Shown piece after piece: positions 16,799-26,234 of a stretch of DNA of 48,565 nt. The stretch is from a virus. Below the pieces are notes generated by a model. It was not told the DNA's origin. It saw only the letters and a program-made list of their open reading frames with translations, and made no database searches. Where the stretch lies: positions 1 through 48,565 of IMG/VR virus record IMGVR_UViG_3300047409_000384, one strand, 5' to 3'. The position numbers and the translations under genes were made by a program. Each line of letters starts with the position of its first letter. Position 1 is the stretch's first letter.

Positions 16799-18792
16799 TG
16801 CCCGCCGGCATGCCGTACTTTGCCTGGATCGATCCTGGCGAGGACGTCTTCGGGCCAGGGCACATGCGTTGGGATGAGAACATCTTTTCATTCACGTTGA
16901 AGCAGGACGAGGGCGACCCGGCGAGCCTGACTGCGGTTGTCCGCCGACCGCGCAACGTGGATGGCGATCCGATCGGTCTGCTCGGGCCGGGCCGCAAGAT
17001 TTGGTGCTGGTTTGCTTTAGACTGCGGGCCGGACCTTATCCGCTTTCGTGGCCGCCTGGTCGGCGTGCCCACGAGCTTATTCGAGGAACTGGTGACACTC
17101 GAATTCGTGGCCCGGCCGATTGATCTCGTGGCGCAGAAAGCAGATTTGGCCGACACGTTGCGGGTGCTGCCGTATTACGACGAGGTGGTCATCGACGAGG
17201 CGCGGCGCACCGATCCGGAGGTCGTGCTCGAGGGCTATAGCGCGATCTGGCACTACGATCGCGAGACCCACGTCCTCAGCATCTCGGACGAAATCGACGG
17301 CGAAGACGGACTCGTCGAGTTCGACGGCGCCAGCGATGGCGGCAAGGTGCTCTATGACGGGCTCGGGCTTACGTTGACCAGCGGGCCGCTGTCGCGGGTC
17401 GATGTTACTGCCGAATACACCTGGACCCAACAAGCACGCGGGACGACCGATCTCACTCCAATCATTCTTGCCGGCTGGCCGAACGGCGTCATCACCTCAT
17501 ATTCTTTCACCGCCGACAATTGGCCGAAGGCGGGAGCAGGCATTGGCGATGGATGGGTCGTCACCGATTCAAGCGCGACGGCGCTTTACGATCTCACCGT
17601 TCACACCAAGACCGATGGCTCGACGCTTAAGGTAGATTTCGGCGATTCGAGTTTCAACACGACGTTCACCGAGACGAAATCTTTTTTGACTCCAGGCCCT
17701 CCGGCTGGCTCGATCAATCTCGGCACAGTCCTACTTAAGGACGACATCAAGGTCACCTATGGCGGCGGCGGCGAGGAGGCGATCAGAGCGACGTCTTACA
17801 GCCGTTCCTATTCAGACGTCAGCTCGTTCCTGCCGCTCAATTACACCAGAGCCACGCTGAGTGCTGCATACACGGCCAATCGGCAATGCACCGAACAGGT
17901 TTTGTTTTCCCTCTATGCCGACGTGCAGTCCATCCTCACCGATCCCGAGGATGGCGAGGCGTTGAGCATCACCGATATCAAATCTGTCAACTTGAGCGAA
18001 GCGATCGGTGAGGGCGCCGATGCTTATGTGCCGATCGGCAACACGGCGCGCCGGTCCTACATCGCGACCGAGCGCGGCAATCGCAGCCTCGAACACTTGA
18101 TCGCGGTTGCCCGAGCCAACATATTCAAACGCGCGCGGGTGGTCGAAATCGCGTTTGCACCCAAGCTCGAGCGCATGCCTGAAATCACCCTGCGCAAGAA
18201 CGGGTTCCTCGTCGAGCCGCGCGTCGGCGAGGCACTCGGCAAGATCATCGGGTATTCGCTGGCGCTTGATGGCAATGACGGTCAGATCAAATGCGAAATA
18301 CGCATTGGTTGCACCATCGGTCGCGGCGGCTCGGCGGTGGCATCCGGCGGGGAACCGACCTATTGCGACGTCGACTATTGCGGCGCCGATTATCAGGTCT
18401 TTACCGGGCGCATCGTCTTGTTCGACAGCTCGGTCGGCTATGCGCCGCCGGCATCGGACCCAAATGATGATGGTCTCGAATTGACTGGTGGTGGGCTGAC
18501 TGCAGGGCCTCATTTGCTTGCGACGCCGGTTGGCATCGAGAACCCGCCGGACGTCCAGCGGGCCCACATCATGAGCAATTTGGTGCCAAGTTCGCCGAAG
18601 CCGTCGAGCAGTGACGACGCTCGGCAAGCTATCGTCGCGGCGCGTGCTGAAGCGGTCAACAACGCGCTGGCCGAAGTCGAGACCAAGATCACATTCAAGC
18701 TCAAAAGCATGACTGGCGATTTCACCACCGAGTATGTGGTGCAGGTCACTGATGTGAAAGTGCCAGTCGGCTATGATCTTGAGGCAGCATGA
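16798..18792 (+). CDS. large tail-tip/baseplate hub-like protein
   Basis: A 664-residue protein. The N-terminus (PYFAWIDPGEDVF ... FTLKQDEGDPASLTAVVRRP) and the middle part (EEAIRATSYSRSYSDVS, SLEHLIAVARANIFKRARVVEIAF) look like the hub/tail-associated proteins that follow tape measures. The C-terminus contains a helix and a beta-rich end. It overlaps the genes on both sides by a few bases. The likely role is to form the tail tip through which DNA passes. This is inferred from size and position. Confidence 0.68.
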   Translation: MPAGMPYFAWIDPGEDVFGPGHMRWDENIFSFTLKQDEGDPASLTAVVRRPRNVDGDPIGLLGPGRKIWCWFALDCGPDLIRFRGRLVGVPTSLFEELVTLEFVARPIDLVAQKADLADTLRVLPYYDEVVIDEARRTDPEVVLEGYSAIWHYDRETHVLSISDEIDGEDGLVEFDGASDGGKVLYDGLGLTLTSGPLSRVDVTAEYTWTQQARGTTDLTPIILAGWPNGVITSYSFTADNWPKAGAGIGDGWVVTDSSATALYDLTVHTKTDGSTLKVDFGDSSFNTTFTETKSFLTPGPPAGSINLGTVLLKDDIKVTYGGGGEEAIRATSYSRSYSDVSSFLPLNYTRATLSAAYTANRQCTEQVLFSLYADVQSILTDPEDGEALSITDIKSVNLSEAIGEGADAYVPIGNTARRSYIATERGNRSLEHLIAVARANIFKRARVVEIAFAPKLERMPEITLRKNGFLVEPRVGEALGKIIGYSLALDGNDGQIKCEIRIGCTIGRGGSAVASGGEPTYCDVDYCGADYQVFTGRIVLFDSSVGYAPPASDPNDDGLELTGGGLTAGPHLLATPVGIENPPDVQRAHIMSNLVPSSPKPSSSDDARQAIVAARAEAVNNALAEVETKITFKLKSMTGDFTTEYVVQVTDVKVPVGYDLEAA

Positions 18793-19202
18793 GCGGCTTT
18801 GAAGTTGTCGTCCGGCCGGTTGTCTTTCCCAATATCCGGCCGCAGGCGCCGCGCGTTCTCGCGCCTGCGAGCGATCCCACCCAAGGCATCGCGACGATTG
18901 GCGGTAGCGGCGGGCGCGTGATCGATCTGCCGCACTCGTGGCAAGTGTCATCGTCGCATACGGTCGCACAGACTGAAACCGAGCGCACTTACGATGTGGA
19001 CCGGATTTATAAAAAGGACGATGGCGGCGTTATCGACGAGGACTCAGGGAGCTATGTCGATGTCGAGCGCATCAAAAAGGCCATCATGAAAGACCCAGAC
19101 GGGTCTGCTACAACGTATCATTATGCGGACCCGCCAACGGCGGACAACGTCAAGACCTTGCAGACAAACCTCGTGCGCAAATCGGACGGGCAGTCACCAT
19201 AA
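18789..19202 (+). CDS. small tail protein, unknown
   Basis: A 137-residue hydrophilic protein with a polar, acidic C-terminal half (DVDRIYKKDDGGVIDEDSG). The start overlaps the hub-like gene (ATGA). It may be a minor tail protein or adaptor; nothing recognisable beyond operon membership. Confidence 0.6.
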   Translation: MSGFEVVVRPVVFPNIRPQAPRVLAPASDPTQGIATIGGSGGRVIDLPHSWQVSSSHTVAQTETERTYDVDRIYKKDDGGVIDEDSGSYVDVERIKKAIMKDPDGSATTYHYADPPTADNVKTLQTNLVRKSDGQSP

Positions 19203-19203
19203 A

Positions 19204-19998
19204 ATGACAATTGTATATGTCACCGATGGCGCCTGGGGTGGCGGCACCGGCACGCCCAATAGTGCCGCGCAAGTCGACGGCAGTTTCTGGGATCTCGACC
19301 AGCGCGTCGTCGCGCTGAACGCCGATCTTGCCGCCGGCAAGATGATCGAGAGCGTCACCTATACCGAAAGCTCGTTCACGTTCCACTTCACCGATGGAAC
19401 GTCGCAGGTCATTCTGCTGCCGGTGGCGACGTTGACGTTCGTCGGCGAATGGTCGAACTCGACACCCTATACTCGCGCCAACATTGTGAGCGTCAAAGGC
19501 CAGGGCATTTTCCAGGTCCTGCAAGATCACACCACGCCAGCACTGCCGGCCGTGTTCGACCCGGGCGCGGTGGACGGCAGCGGCAATCCGCTATATGCGC
19601 TTTGGGTTCCGATCGGCGATACCAATTACGACGCGGCGATTTTTGTACCTGGCACGGTCCAGCGCTCGGCCGGTGAGTTGTTGTTTGTCGGCATTGCCAA
19701 CCGGACCATGCATCTCGCCAACGGCAACGCGAACGCCTACGCCTATCTCGATGTCGGCGTCGCCACCGGCACCAACATCGTTATCTCGATACAGAAGAAC
19801 CGCACCGAGATCGGCACCGTCACATTTACGGTGGGCAGTGGGATCGACACCGCGGGCGGGCAAGTTGGGGCGGTCTATGTGGCAACGGCGACCGACTTTG
19901 CCGAAGGCGACCGCTATGCTCTGCGGGTGACGGCCTCGAACAACGCCGCGCCGTCCGGTCTGTCGGTGACGCTGCCGTTCCTGCGGACGGATATTTAA
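19204..19998 (+). CDS. tail fibre-like protein
   Basis: A 264-residue protein starting at ATG 19204, one base after the previous stop. The N-terminus (MTIVYVTDGAWGGGTGTPNSAAQVDGSFWDLDQRV) resembles attachment domains of tail fibre proteins. The middle (FVGEWSNSTPYTRANIVSVKGQGIFQVLQDH) has the pattern of a small carbohydrate-binding repeat. The C-terminus is beta-rich. A receptor-binding or fibre role is inferred from this layout. The stop overlaps the next ATG. Confidence 0.68.
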   Translation: MTIVYVTDGAWGGGTGTPNSAAQVDGSFWDLDQRVVALNADLAAGKMIESVTYTESSFTFHFTDGTSQVILLPVATLTFVGEWSNSTPYTRANIVSVKGQGIFQVLQDHTTPALPAVFDPGAVDGSGNPLYALWVPIGDTNYDAAIFVPGTVQRSAGELLFVGIANRTMHLANGNANAYAYLDVGVATGTNIVISIQKNRTEIGTVTFTVGSGIDTAGGQVGAVYVATATDFAEGDRYALRVTASNNAAPSGLSVTLPFLRTDI

Positions 19999-20177
19999 TG
20001 GCGTCCGCCGGAAGCGGCTTCGCTCAGGACATTTTAACCCGCATCATCAATGTGCATTGGGCGACGGGCGGGCTTGCCGTTGAATTCGGCGATAAAGATC
20101 AGGACGCGCCTGGGATGGGATCGGTGGCATCAAGGTCAGTTGGGGTGGAGGCTCCCCGCAATCGGGAGAAGGCATGA
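19998..20177 (+). CDS. 59-residue ORF linking fibre genes
   Basis: A short frame that overlaps the previous stop (TAATG) and the next start (ATGA), so it exactly fills the gap between two tail genes. The product is polar with one possible amphipathic stretch (AQDILTRIINVHWATGGL). Such double coupling supports a real gene. It may be a small connector of a fibre complex; function is unknown. Confidence 0.5.
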   Translation: MASAGSGFAQDILTRIINVHWATGGLAVEFGDKDQDAPGMGSVASRSVGVEAPRNREKA

Positions 20178-21751
20178 GCTATCTGCAAATCATCAGCGGC
20201 ATCCCGAATTTTTCCAAGGCTGTGATCTCGTTCTGGTTTCGATGCCCGAAAGAGACCATGGCAAAAGCCTATGACAATAGCACGTCCATAGACTTGTTGG
20301 CATTCGGTGGTCGGCAAACAAATCAACGTCTAGTTGGCACGACTTTGGAAAAAACGATGAACGTTCAGTATTGGAAGAACTCGGGTCCGAGTACACCGTA
20401 TTTTTCGGTGTCTCCGGTTATGCAACAGTTTCTTGGTAACGATTCAATTCTTACTGAAGCTGCTGAGCCAATTAAAGTTCCGCCGTGTTTGTTCTACCTG
20501 GATACGAATGGTGACGTCCTCATTTTTCATATCGATCTGCAACTGAGTAAGTCGGGGACTGGCGCAGGAATCGCGTTCACATCGACGATCGACGCTACGA
20601 CTACCCTGAACGCAGTGACTCCTCCCAACGGTATCCCGACCATCACCGACGATTACGGCACCACTTTGGGGTACCAACCGCCGCCGTTTCATGTCGATCA
20701 CCAAAGCACCGACGTTACCGAACAAATATTAGATGCGAGCAACGATAGTTTCCTCATCGGAGGATCGATGGTTGGCCTCGAAGGAAGTCGTTCATGCTTG
20801 GTAACGCCAGACGAATGGCATCATGTGTTGTTCTCCATCGACATGGGCGGAAAGATGCAGGCGAACGGTACTTTGTTTTCTACGATAGTTACTCAAGGAG
20901 CCGATCCCCCTTATGAGCGGGTCGTGGATACACCTCCAGCAATCTCATCTATTTGTAAAGTGTGGCTTGCCATCGACGACGAAAACGTCTTCGGACAAAG
21001 TCTTACTGGGGCATTTCCTGAAATGGGGCTCGACAAAAATGATCTAGTATCGCGGCAGACGCTTAATGCTTGGCACGCCGGTAATACAAATAATTACACC
21101 ACGCACAGCTTTGCACAATCCATCACGGAGGGTCATTCCGGTTTTGGGTTCTGGGAAGAAGCTTACAAAGGAAATGACATATTACCGAGTTACAGCTTAA
21201 GCGGCGCTCGGCTTGAGACAGACGGGAAACCTATCGGTATTCCATCGACCAAGGAGTGGGGGATCGATGAACTGCCGGGTTCGATCCTTCGTAGCGAGAT
21301 GGCCGAGTTCCAGATGTGGACTGACGTCACGCTCGACACCGCTGTCGAGATCAACCGCCGTGCCTTCATCGATTACGAGCGCGACGGCAATGGCCACCCG
21401 GTCAGGGACAACGATGGAAATTTCACATTGATGCCGGTCAAGCCGGAAGGACAACCTGCGACAGATGACCGGCCAGTGCAGCCGGCGCCGGCAGAGAAGT
21501 TGTTGGGAAAGAAACCGGAAATCCTGCTGCACGGCAGCAACAATTGGATCGATGGCAAGAATACGGGGACCACAGGTTTCGACTACAGCACCGATCCTCC
21601 GACAGTAAAGCCAATCGGGCAATTCAATCGGACTGGTGGGATCAAAAAATATACCCCTGACCCAAGCCTAAAACAAAATCCGCCTCCACCTGGCAGCAGT
21701 CGCAAGGCTCGGCCGGCGCTGACCAAGAAGCCTGCGGATGCTCGTCTGTAA
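20174..21751 (+). CDS. LamG/concanavalin-like tail fibre protein
   Basis: A 525-residue protein. FSKAVISFWFRCP at the N-terminus and DEWHHVLFSIDMGGKMQ in the middle are typical strands of LamG/concanavalin A-like jelly rolls, so a glycan-binding domain is likely. The C-terminal ~100 residues are Pro/Lys-rich and probably disordered. The first ~1,100 bases are more A+T-rich than the flanks, which suggests exchange of the binding region between phages. GGGAGAAGG stands before ATG 20174. A host-recognition role is inferred. Confidence 0.7.
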   Translation: MSYLQIISGIPNFSKAVISFWFRCPKETMAKAYDNSTSIDLLAFGGRQTNQRLVGTTLEKTMNVQYWKNSGPSTPYFSVSPVMQQFLGNDSILTEAAEPIKVPPCLFYLDTNGDVLIFHIDLQLSKSGTGAGIAFTSTIDATTTLNAVTPPNGIPTITDDYGTTLGYQPPPFHVDHQSTDVTEQILDASNDSFLIGGSMVGLEGSRSCLVTPDEWHHVLFSIDMGGKMQANGTLFSTIVTQGADPPYERVVDTPPAISSICKVWLAIDDENVFGQSLTGAFPEMGLDKNDLVSRQTLNAWHAGNTNNYTTHSFAQSITEGHSGFGFWEEAYKGNDILPSYSLSGARLETDGKPIGIPSTKEWGIDELPGSILRSEMAEFQMWTDVTLDTAVEINRRAFIDYERDGNGHPVRDNDGNFTLMPVKPEGQPATDDRPVQPAPAEKLLGKKPEILLHGSNNWIDGKNTGTTGFDYSTDPPTVKPIGQFNRTGGIKKYTPDPSLKQNPPPPGSSRKARPALTKKPADARL

Positions 21752-22238
21752 CGTTAGCCTGCTGCAACGGCGGGCGGCAATCGCGGTCGATCTCGCCGAG
21801 GCTGCTGCGGCGCTGGACACGCCAGGCACCGGCAACGTCGTCTTCGCCACGCTCGTCGACGACCCGGCGTCGGTGGGCGACCACGTCGATGCATTCCTCG
21901 GGCAGATCATGCTGGAGGCGGCGAGCGCCAGTTCGACCGTCACCGCTGGACTCGCTTACGCGGCCGCGATCGTAGAGGCGGCAACCGCGATCGATGCGGC
22001 TTCCGCTTCTCGCCAGACGAGTGACGCGGTGGCAGAAACGGTTGCCGCCGATTCCGCGCAAGACGCCACGGTGGTGTCCGCACCCATTGTGAGCGGAACG
22101 GTGACCGAGGCGGCGAGCGCGGCTGACTTGGTGAATGCTTCTGTGACTGCTGGCCTGATCTTTGGCGGCATGCTCGCGCTCGACGGGCCGATCATGCCAG
22201 GCGCGACGGCGCCGGCTGTAATTTATATCGAGGGGTAA
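21738..22238 (+). CDS. Ala-rich tail protein, unknown
   Basis: A 166-residue protein. The first ~55 residues look folded (VVFATLVDDPASVGDHVDAFLGQIMLEAAS). The remainder is an Ala/Ser/Thr/Val-rich helix with a repeat of about 24-30 residues (EAASASSTVTAG, EAATAIDAAS, EAASAADLVNAS). It overlaps the preceding gene by 14 bases. Position among the fibre genes suggests a structural or adaptor protein. Confidence 0.6.
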   Translation: MLVCNVSLLQRRAAIAVDLAEAAAALDTPGTGNVVFATLVDDPASVGDHVDAFLGQIMLEAASASSTVTAGLAYAAAIVEAATAIDAASASRQTSDAVAETVAADSAQDATVVSAPIVSGTVTEAASAADLVNASVTAGLIFGGMLALDGPIMPGATAPAVIYIEG

Positions 22239-22242
22239 GACC

Positions 22243-24039
22243 TTGGCCTTCGCTGACACCACTTGGTACGTAAATGCTGGAAATCAGTCTTCGACTGGTT
22301 ACTACGCAGTGCCGCAATTTGCCGCCTCGACTGCTTACTCGGCCGGTCAATTAGTTCGCCAACTCACCGCTCCGACGGTTGGCAACGAGCGTGTGTTCGT
22401 CGTCATTATTGCTGGCACGAGCAGCACCGAGCCGTCGTGGACAGTAACGCGCGGCGCGAAGAACACATCCGGCGGCGTGACCTTTCAGGAATGCACTGGC
22501 GCGGCGTCTTTAAATGGAGATGCCACCAACACGCCGAACTGGACTGCGCAGAAGGCGGCAGGCAATCCGACGCTCGGCGCCATAATCAAAAGGAACAACG
22601 GCGCCAGCTATCAGATTTGCTCGACGGCCGGCACGCTGGGCGCGTCCGAGCCGGCATTCAGTGACACTGCTGGCACGACGACGACTGAAGGCACGACCAC
22701 ATGGACTTCGCTCGGCCCGGTTTCCGGTTTCACCGGCGGGCAGGCTCCATTCGCCAGGCTTGCAAGCGTGTTCGGATCGAACTGGTTCGCGGCGGGCAAC
22801 ACGGTCTACGTCGGCGACAACCACGCCGAGTCACAGACGACGACGATCAACATTTCACCCACACTATCCAATACGACTATGGGCCGGATACTCTGTCACA
22901 ATCATTCCGGTAGCTACCCGCCTGCCAGTTCGGATTTGACTGCGGGGGCGACGGTTTCAACGACGGCTGCGGCCAGTATTAATTTCAGTCCTTCGGGGGG
23001 CGGAATCTATGTTCGCGGCATCGGGCTCATAGCCGGTGCCGGACAATCAACCAGCGCGTCTGTGCTTTTGGGGCCAACCGGTGCTTTTTACTACTTTGAC
23101 AATTGTCTTTTTAAAGTCGCCACTACTTACCAATTTGCAGGTATGCAAATCAACACCAACACCGCAGGCGTCGTCATATGGAATAATTGCACTGCCTATT
23201 TCGGGCATGCAGGACAATACATCAATCTAGGTGTTGCCCTCTTCACCTGGCAAAATACCGGAGCAATTCTCGCCAGCGGGTCGTCGGTGCCTACTGGGCT
23301 ATTTGGACAAGGTAGCAACAATCAGTTGGGCAACATCACGTTGGAGGCCATTGATCTTAGCCAATTTACGGGTGCTATCGATAAACAAGCATCTAGTTAT
23401 CAGATGGGTAATTGGCTGCTCAAGGATTGCAAGCTCAATGCGTCGATGACGATCCCGACACCGTTGGCTTTCGGGCAAACCATTCAACTCGTTCGTTGCG
23501 ACAGCGGCGCCACTGCTTACAAATCCGCACGCTACCTCTACGAAGGTACCGAGACCACCGAGACTTCGATCACCCGTGTCGGCGGCGCAGCCGATCCCAC
23601 CGGGCAGGCGCAGTCGCGCAAGATCGTCACCACAGCGAACTCACAATGGCTGCGGCCGTTCAAGGCCGAGCCTTACGCGATTTGGAACGCGGTTACAGGC
23701 GCCAATGTCACGGTCACGGTCTACGGCACCATCAACGCGGGTGCGTTGCCTTTCAATGACGACATCTGGTTGGAGGTGGAATACCTCAGTGCGTCCGGGT
23801 CGCCGCTGGGTACGATAGTCACGACGACCAAGGCCAGCGTGCTCGCTGCCAACGCTGCGGTGGCATCCGATAGCTCAACCTGGAACGGCGGCGGCAGCGG
23901 CGCCGGCTGGACGCCCTTCAAGCTCGTCGCCACGTTGTCTTCACCGCAGCCCGGTCTCGCCGGCTACCTGCACGCGCGGGTGCGAGCGGCGAAGCCGAGC
24001 ACGACGTACTACCTCGATCCCCAGATCGTCCTGACCTGA
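22243..24039 (+). CDS. large beta-rich tail fibre/spike protein
   Basis: A 598-residue protein that begins with TTG at 22243 after GAGGGG. The N-terminus TTWYVNAGNQSSTGYY and the middle strands (NTAGVVIWNNCTAYFG, GNWLLKDCKLNASMTI, QLVRCDSG) follow the short-strand, Asn/Gly-turn rhythm of right-handed parallel beta-helices. This is usual in tail spikes that bind or cleave surface polysaccharide. No catalytic residues can be named. It is the most likely receptor-binding spike in the window, but that is an inference. Confidence 0.65.
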   Translation: MAFADTTWYVNAGNQSSTGYYAVPQFAASTAYSAGQLVRQLTAPTVGNERVFVVIIAGTSSTEPSWTVTRGAKNTSGGVTFQECTGAASLNGDATNTPNWTAQKAAGNPTLGAIIKRNNGASYQICSTAGTLGASEPAFSDTAGTTTTEGTTTWTSLGPVSGFTGGQAPFARLASVFGSNWFAAGNTVYVGDNHAESQTTTINISPTLSNTTMGRILCHNHSGSYPPASSDLTAGATVSTTAAASINFSPSGGGIYVRGIGLIAGAGQSTSASVLLGPTGAFYYFDNCLFKVATTYQFAGMQINTNTAGVVIWNNCTAYFGHAGQYINLGVALFTWQNTGAILASGSSVPTGLFGQGSNNQLGNITLEAIDLSQFTGAIDKQASSYQMGNWLLKDCKLNASMTIPTPLAFGQTIQLVRCDSGATAYKSARYLYEGTETTETSITRVGGAADPTGQAQSRKIVTTANSQWLRPFKAEPYAIWNAVTGANVTVTVYGTINAGALPFNDDIWLEVEYLSASGSPLGTIVTTTKASVLAANAAVASDSSTWNGGGSGAGWTPFKLVATLSSPQPGLAGYLHARVRAAKPSTTYYLDPQIVLT

Positions 24040-24058
24040 CCATCAAATGGAGAAACCC

Positions 24059-24646
24059 ATGACTGAGGAACGCGCCAACGCGCGCGAGCATAACGACGCG
24101 TCTGTTGTCCGCGGCAGTGGCCTCGGCGAGCAGGCCGAGGCGCATGGCCGTTATGAGGTCGAATGCATCAGTGCGGACGGCAAACTCAAATGGCGTGACA
24201 CGATCGAAAACGTCGTGCAGACGGTCGGTAAGAATTTGGCGCTCGATACTTTCCTGGCCGGATCGGCATACACCGTGGTCGGGCCCTACATGGGCCTGAT
24301 CTCGTCGGTGTCCTACACGACGGGTCCGGCGGCCGGCGACACGATGGCGTCGCATTCGGGATGGCTTGAGGCCGGCGGCACCAACGCGCCGACTTATTCC
24401 GGCAACCGCAAAACCGCAGTTTGGTCGGCGGCAGCATCGGGATCGAAGGCGTTATCGGCGGCGCTGTCGTTTGCGATTACGAGCACGGGCACCGTCAAGG
24501 GCGCGTTCCTTTGCTTCGGCTCAGGCGCGGTCGCCACCAAGGACGACACCAACGGTGTGTTGTGGTCGGCGGGCACGTTCTCGACCGGCGATAAGTCGGT
24601 CGTGAATGGGGACACTCTCAATGTAAATTACTCGACGAGCCTTTGA
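24059..24646 (+). CDS. small structural protein at the end of the tail module
   Basis: A 195-residue protein with TVGKNLALDTFLAGSAYTVVGPYMGLI and a Ser/Ala/Thr-rich second half. The ATG at 24059 has GGAGAA at 24049-24054; an in-frame ATG at 24047 lacks this. Proteins with this opening are common near fibre genes in many phages and are thought to be virion components. It ends 13 bases before the lysis genes. Confidence 0.62.
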   Translation: MTEERANAREHNDASVVRGSGLGEQAEAHGRYEVECISADGKLKWRDTIENVVQTVGKNLALDTFLAGSAYTVVGPYMGLISSVSYTTGPAAGDTMASHSGWLEAGGTNAPTYSGNRKTAVWSAAASGSKALSAALSFAITSTGTVKGAFLCFGSGAVATKDDTNGVLWSAGTFSTGDKSVVNGDTLNVNYSTSL

Positions 24647-24659
24647 TAAGGAGGCGATC

Positions 24660-24887
24660 ATGTCCCTTGGTGGCATCTTGTTGGGAATCATCGACATCGC
24701 GATCGTCGTCGCGATCCTTTTGTTGGTGGGCGCGGTCATCATATGGTTCATGTCGTGGATGGGGCAAAGCGTGCCTCCGAACGTGCAGAAAGGGTATATG
24801 ATCGTGGTCGCCCTCGTCGGGCTCTACATGCTGGTCGCCCTATTGCTCGGCATCCCGTCGGTCCACCTCATCGGGGCTGTAAGGTAG
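24660..24887 (+). CDS. two-TM small membrane protein, holin candidate
   Basis: A 75-residue protein with two transmembrane helices (about 5-33 and 44-68) and short ends, the layout of a class II-like holin. AAGGAGG stands before the ATG at 24660. It opens a run of three small membrane proteins ahead of the endolysin, and that endolysin has no signal peptide, so a holin is needed. Which of the three is the holin cannot be decided. Confidence 0.6.
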   Translation: MSLGGILLGIIDIAIVVAILLLVGAVIIWFMSWMGQSVPPNVQKGYMIVVALVGLYMLVALLLGIPSVHLIGAVR

Positions 24888-24891
24888 CCAA

Positions 24892-25119
24892 ATGGTCGCG
24901 GAGGAAGTCGCCAAGGTCGCGACGTCAACTTTGGAGGCGATGAAGTCGACGCCGCTCGCGATCGCGCTGCTGGTCGTCAACGTCGGCTTTCTCAGCTTCG
25001 CCGCCTATGTGCTGGGCGAGGTCGCCGCCAACGCCAGCGAGCGCAACAAGTCGCAGCTTGAGCTGATCAGCAATCTTGTCAGAGACATTCGCGACTGTCG
25101 GCAAGGACCGCCGACATGA
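24892..25119 (+). CDS. one-TM small membrane protein of the lysis cassette
   Basis: A 75-residue protein with a polar N-terminus, one TM helix (about 21-44) and a charged C-terminal helix (ASERNKSQLELISNLVRDI). This resembles antiholins or other one-TM holin partners. Its stop overlaps the next start (ATGA). Confidence 0.55.
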   Translation: MVAEEVAKVATSTLEAMKSTPLAIALLVVNVGFLSFAAYVLGEVAANASERNKSQLELISNLVRDIRDCRQGPPT

Positions 25120-25205
25120 GTTCGCTCGACTGGCGCGCTGTCCTGTTCGGCATGCTCGCGATTGGCGCGGTCGTGATCATTCTGGTGATCTTGTTTGGAG
25201 TTTGA
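25116..25205 (+). CDS. 29-residue single-TM peptide
   Basis: A very short frame encoding a single hydrophobic helix (VLFGMLAIGAVVIILVILFG), coupled by ATGA overlap to the preceding gene and ending 3 bases before the endolysin. Size and place support a small holin accessory peptide. The case rests on gene packing and the clear membrane helix. Confidence 0.5.
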   Translation: MSSLDWRAVLFGMLAIGAVVIILVILFGV

Positions 25206-25208
25206 ACC

Positions 25209-26204
25209 ATGACTGCATATAGCCGCATCGTTATCTCGTCCGGTCACGGCAAGCATGTGCGCGGTGCTTCCGGCATCATCGACGAGGTCGACGAGGCGAG
25301 GCGCGTGGTCGAACAGTTGGCCGACGAGCTGCAAGCCAGGGGCATCGACGTGAAGGCGTTTCACGACGACACCAGCCATTCGCAAAACGAAAACCTCCAC
25401 ACCATCGTTGATTATCACAACAAACAGACCCGCGACCTAGACATCAGCGTGCATTTCAATGCCTATGAGCAGGTGTCAAAACCGATGGGGACCGAGGTAC
25501 TTTATGTGACGCAGAGCGCGCTTGCCGGGCAAGTGTCGGCGGCGATCGCGTCGTCCGGCTTCGTCAACCGCGGTGCGAAAAAACGTACTGACCTGTTTTT
25601 CCTCAACAACACGGAGATGCCGGCGATCCTGCTCGAGGTCTGTTTCGTCGATAGCGAGGCCGACTGCGATATCTATGCGGATCAATTCGATGCAATCTGC
25701 AGTGCGATTGCCGACGTGCTCGGCGGTGAGGATGATGCGGGTATTGATCGCCCGCCACGACCGGAATCGCCCGGTGACGGCGAGGCCTTGCTGCACGTTA
25801 CCGGCAAGGTCTCGCATTTCGGCGGGCCGGACGACACTGGCGTGTCGGCGAGCGAGGGGCTGGCTTTTATCCATGACATTGACCAGCACAGCCAACATCT
25901 TTTCCTGCCGATGCAGCCTGCGGGAACGACCGGGCTCGCGCGCCGGCTCAATGAACACGTGCATTATATTGCCTGCCGGTGGGACTATGCGGCGACGCCG
26001 AAAGAAATGCTGCGAACATCCGGGCAGGTCGCGTTGGTGCGCTCGCCGGACACTGAGATTGCACTGACGGCGTTTCCGGCCGACTGGGGACCGCACGAGG
26101 ACACCGGCCGGGTGGCCGACCTCTCCCCGAGCCTCATGGCCGATCTCGGTATTACGACCGACGACGAGGTCGAGATTATCTATCCGCACAAGAGCGGGAA
26201 GTAA
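25209..26204 (+). CDS. endolysin: amidase_3 fused to a DPBB-like domain
   Basis: A 331-residue endolysin. Residues 1-175 form an N-acetylmuramoyl-L-alanine amidase of the Amidase_3 type. Zn ligands would be His13 (SSGHG), Glu26 or Glu29 and His82 (SVHFNA); the catalytic Glu is about 143 (LLEVCFVDS). After a Pro-rich linker, the last ~130 residues (VTGKVSHFGGPDDTGVSAS ... TGRVADLSPSLMADLGI ... VEIIYP) look like a double-psi beta-barrel of the RlpA/expansin kind, probably a peptidoglycan-binding or second catalytic unit. No signal peptide is seen, so export depends on a holin. TTTGGAG at 25194-25200 is the ribosome site. Confidence 0.85.
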   Translation: MTAYSRIVISSGHGKHVRGASGIIDEVDEARRVVEQLADELQARGIDVKAFHDDTSHSQNENLHTIVDYHNKQTRDLDISVHFNAYEQVSKPMGTEVLYVTQSALAGQVSAAIASSGFVNRGAKKRTDLFFLNNTEMPAILLEVCFVDSEADCDIYADQFDAICSAIADVLGGEDDAGIDRPPRPESPGDGEALLHVTGKVSHFGGPDDTGVSASEGLAFIHDIDQHSQHLFLPMQPAGTTGLARRLNEHVHYIACRWDYAATPKEMLRTSGQVALVRSPDTEIALTAFPADWGPHEDTGRVADLSPSLMADLGITTDDEVEIIYPHKSGK

Positions 26205-26234
26205 GGCCGGGGCCGAAGTCGGGCGGCCGTGGGC

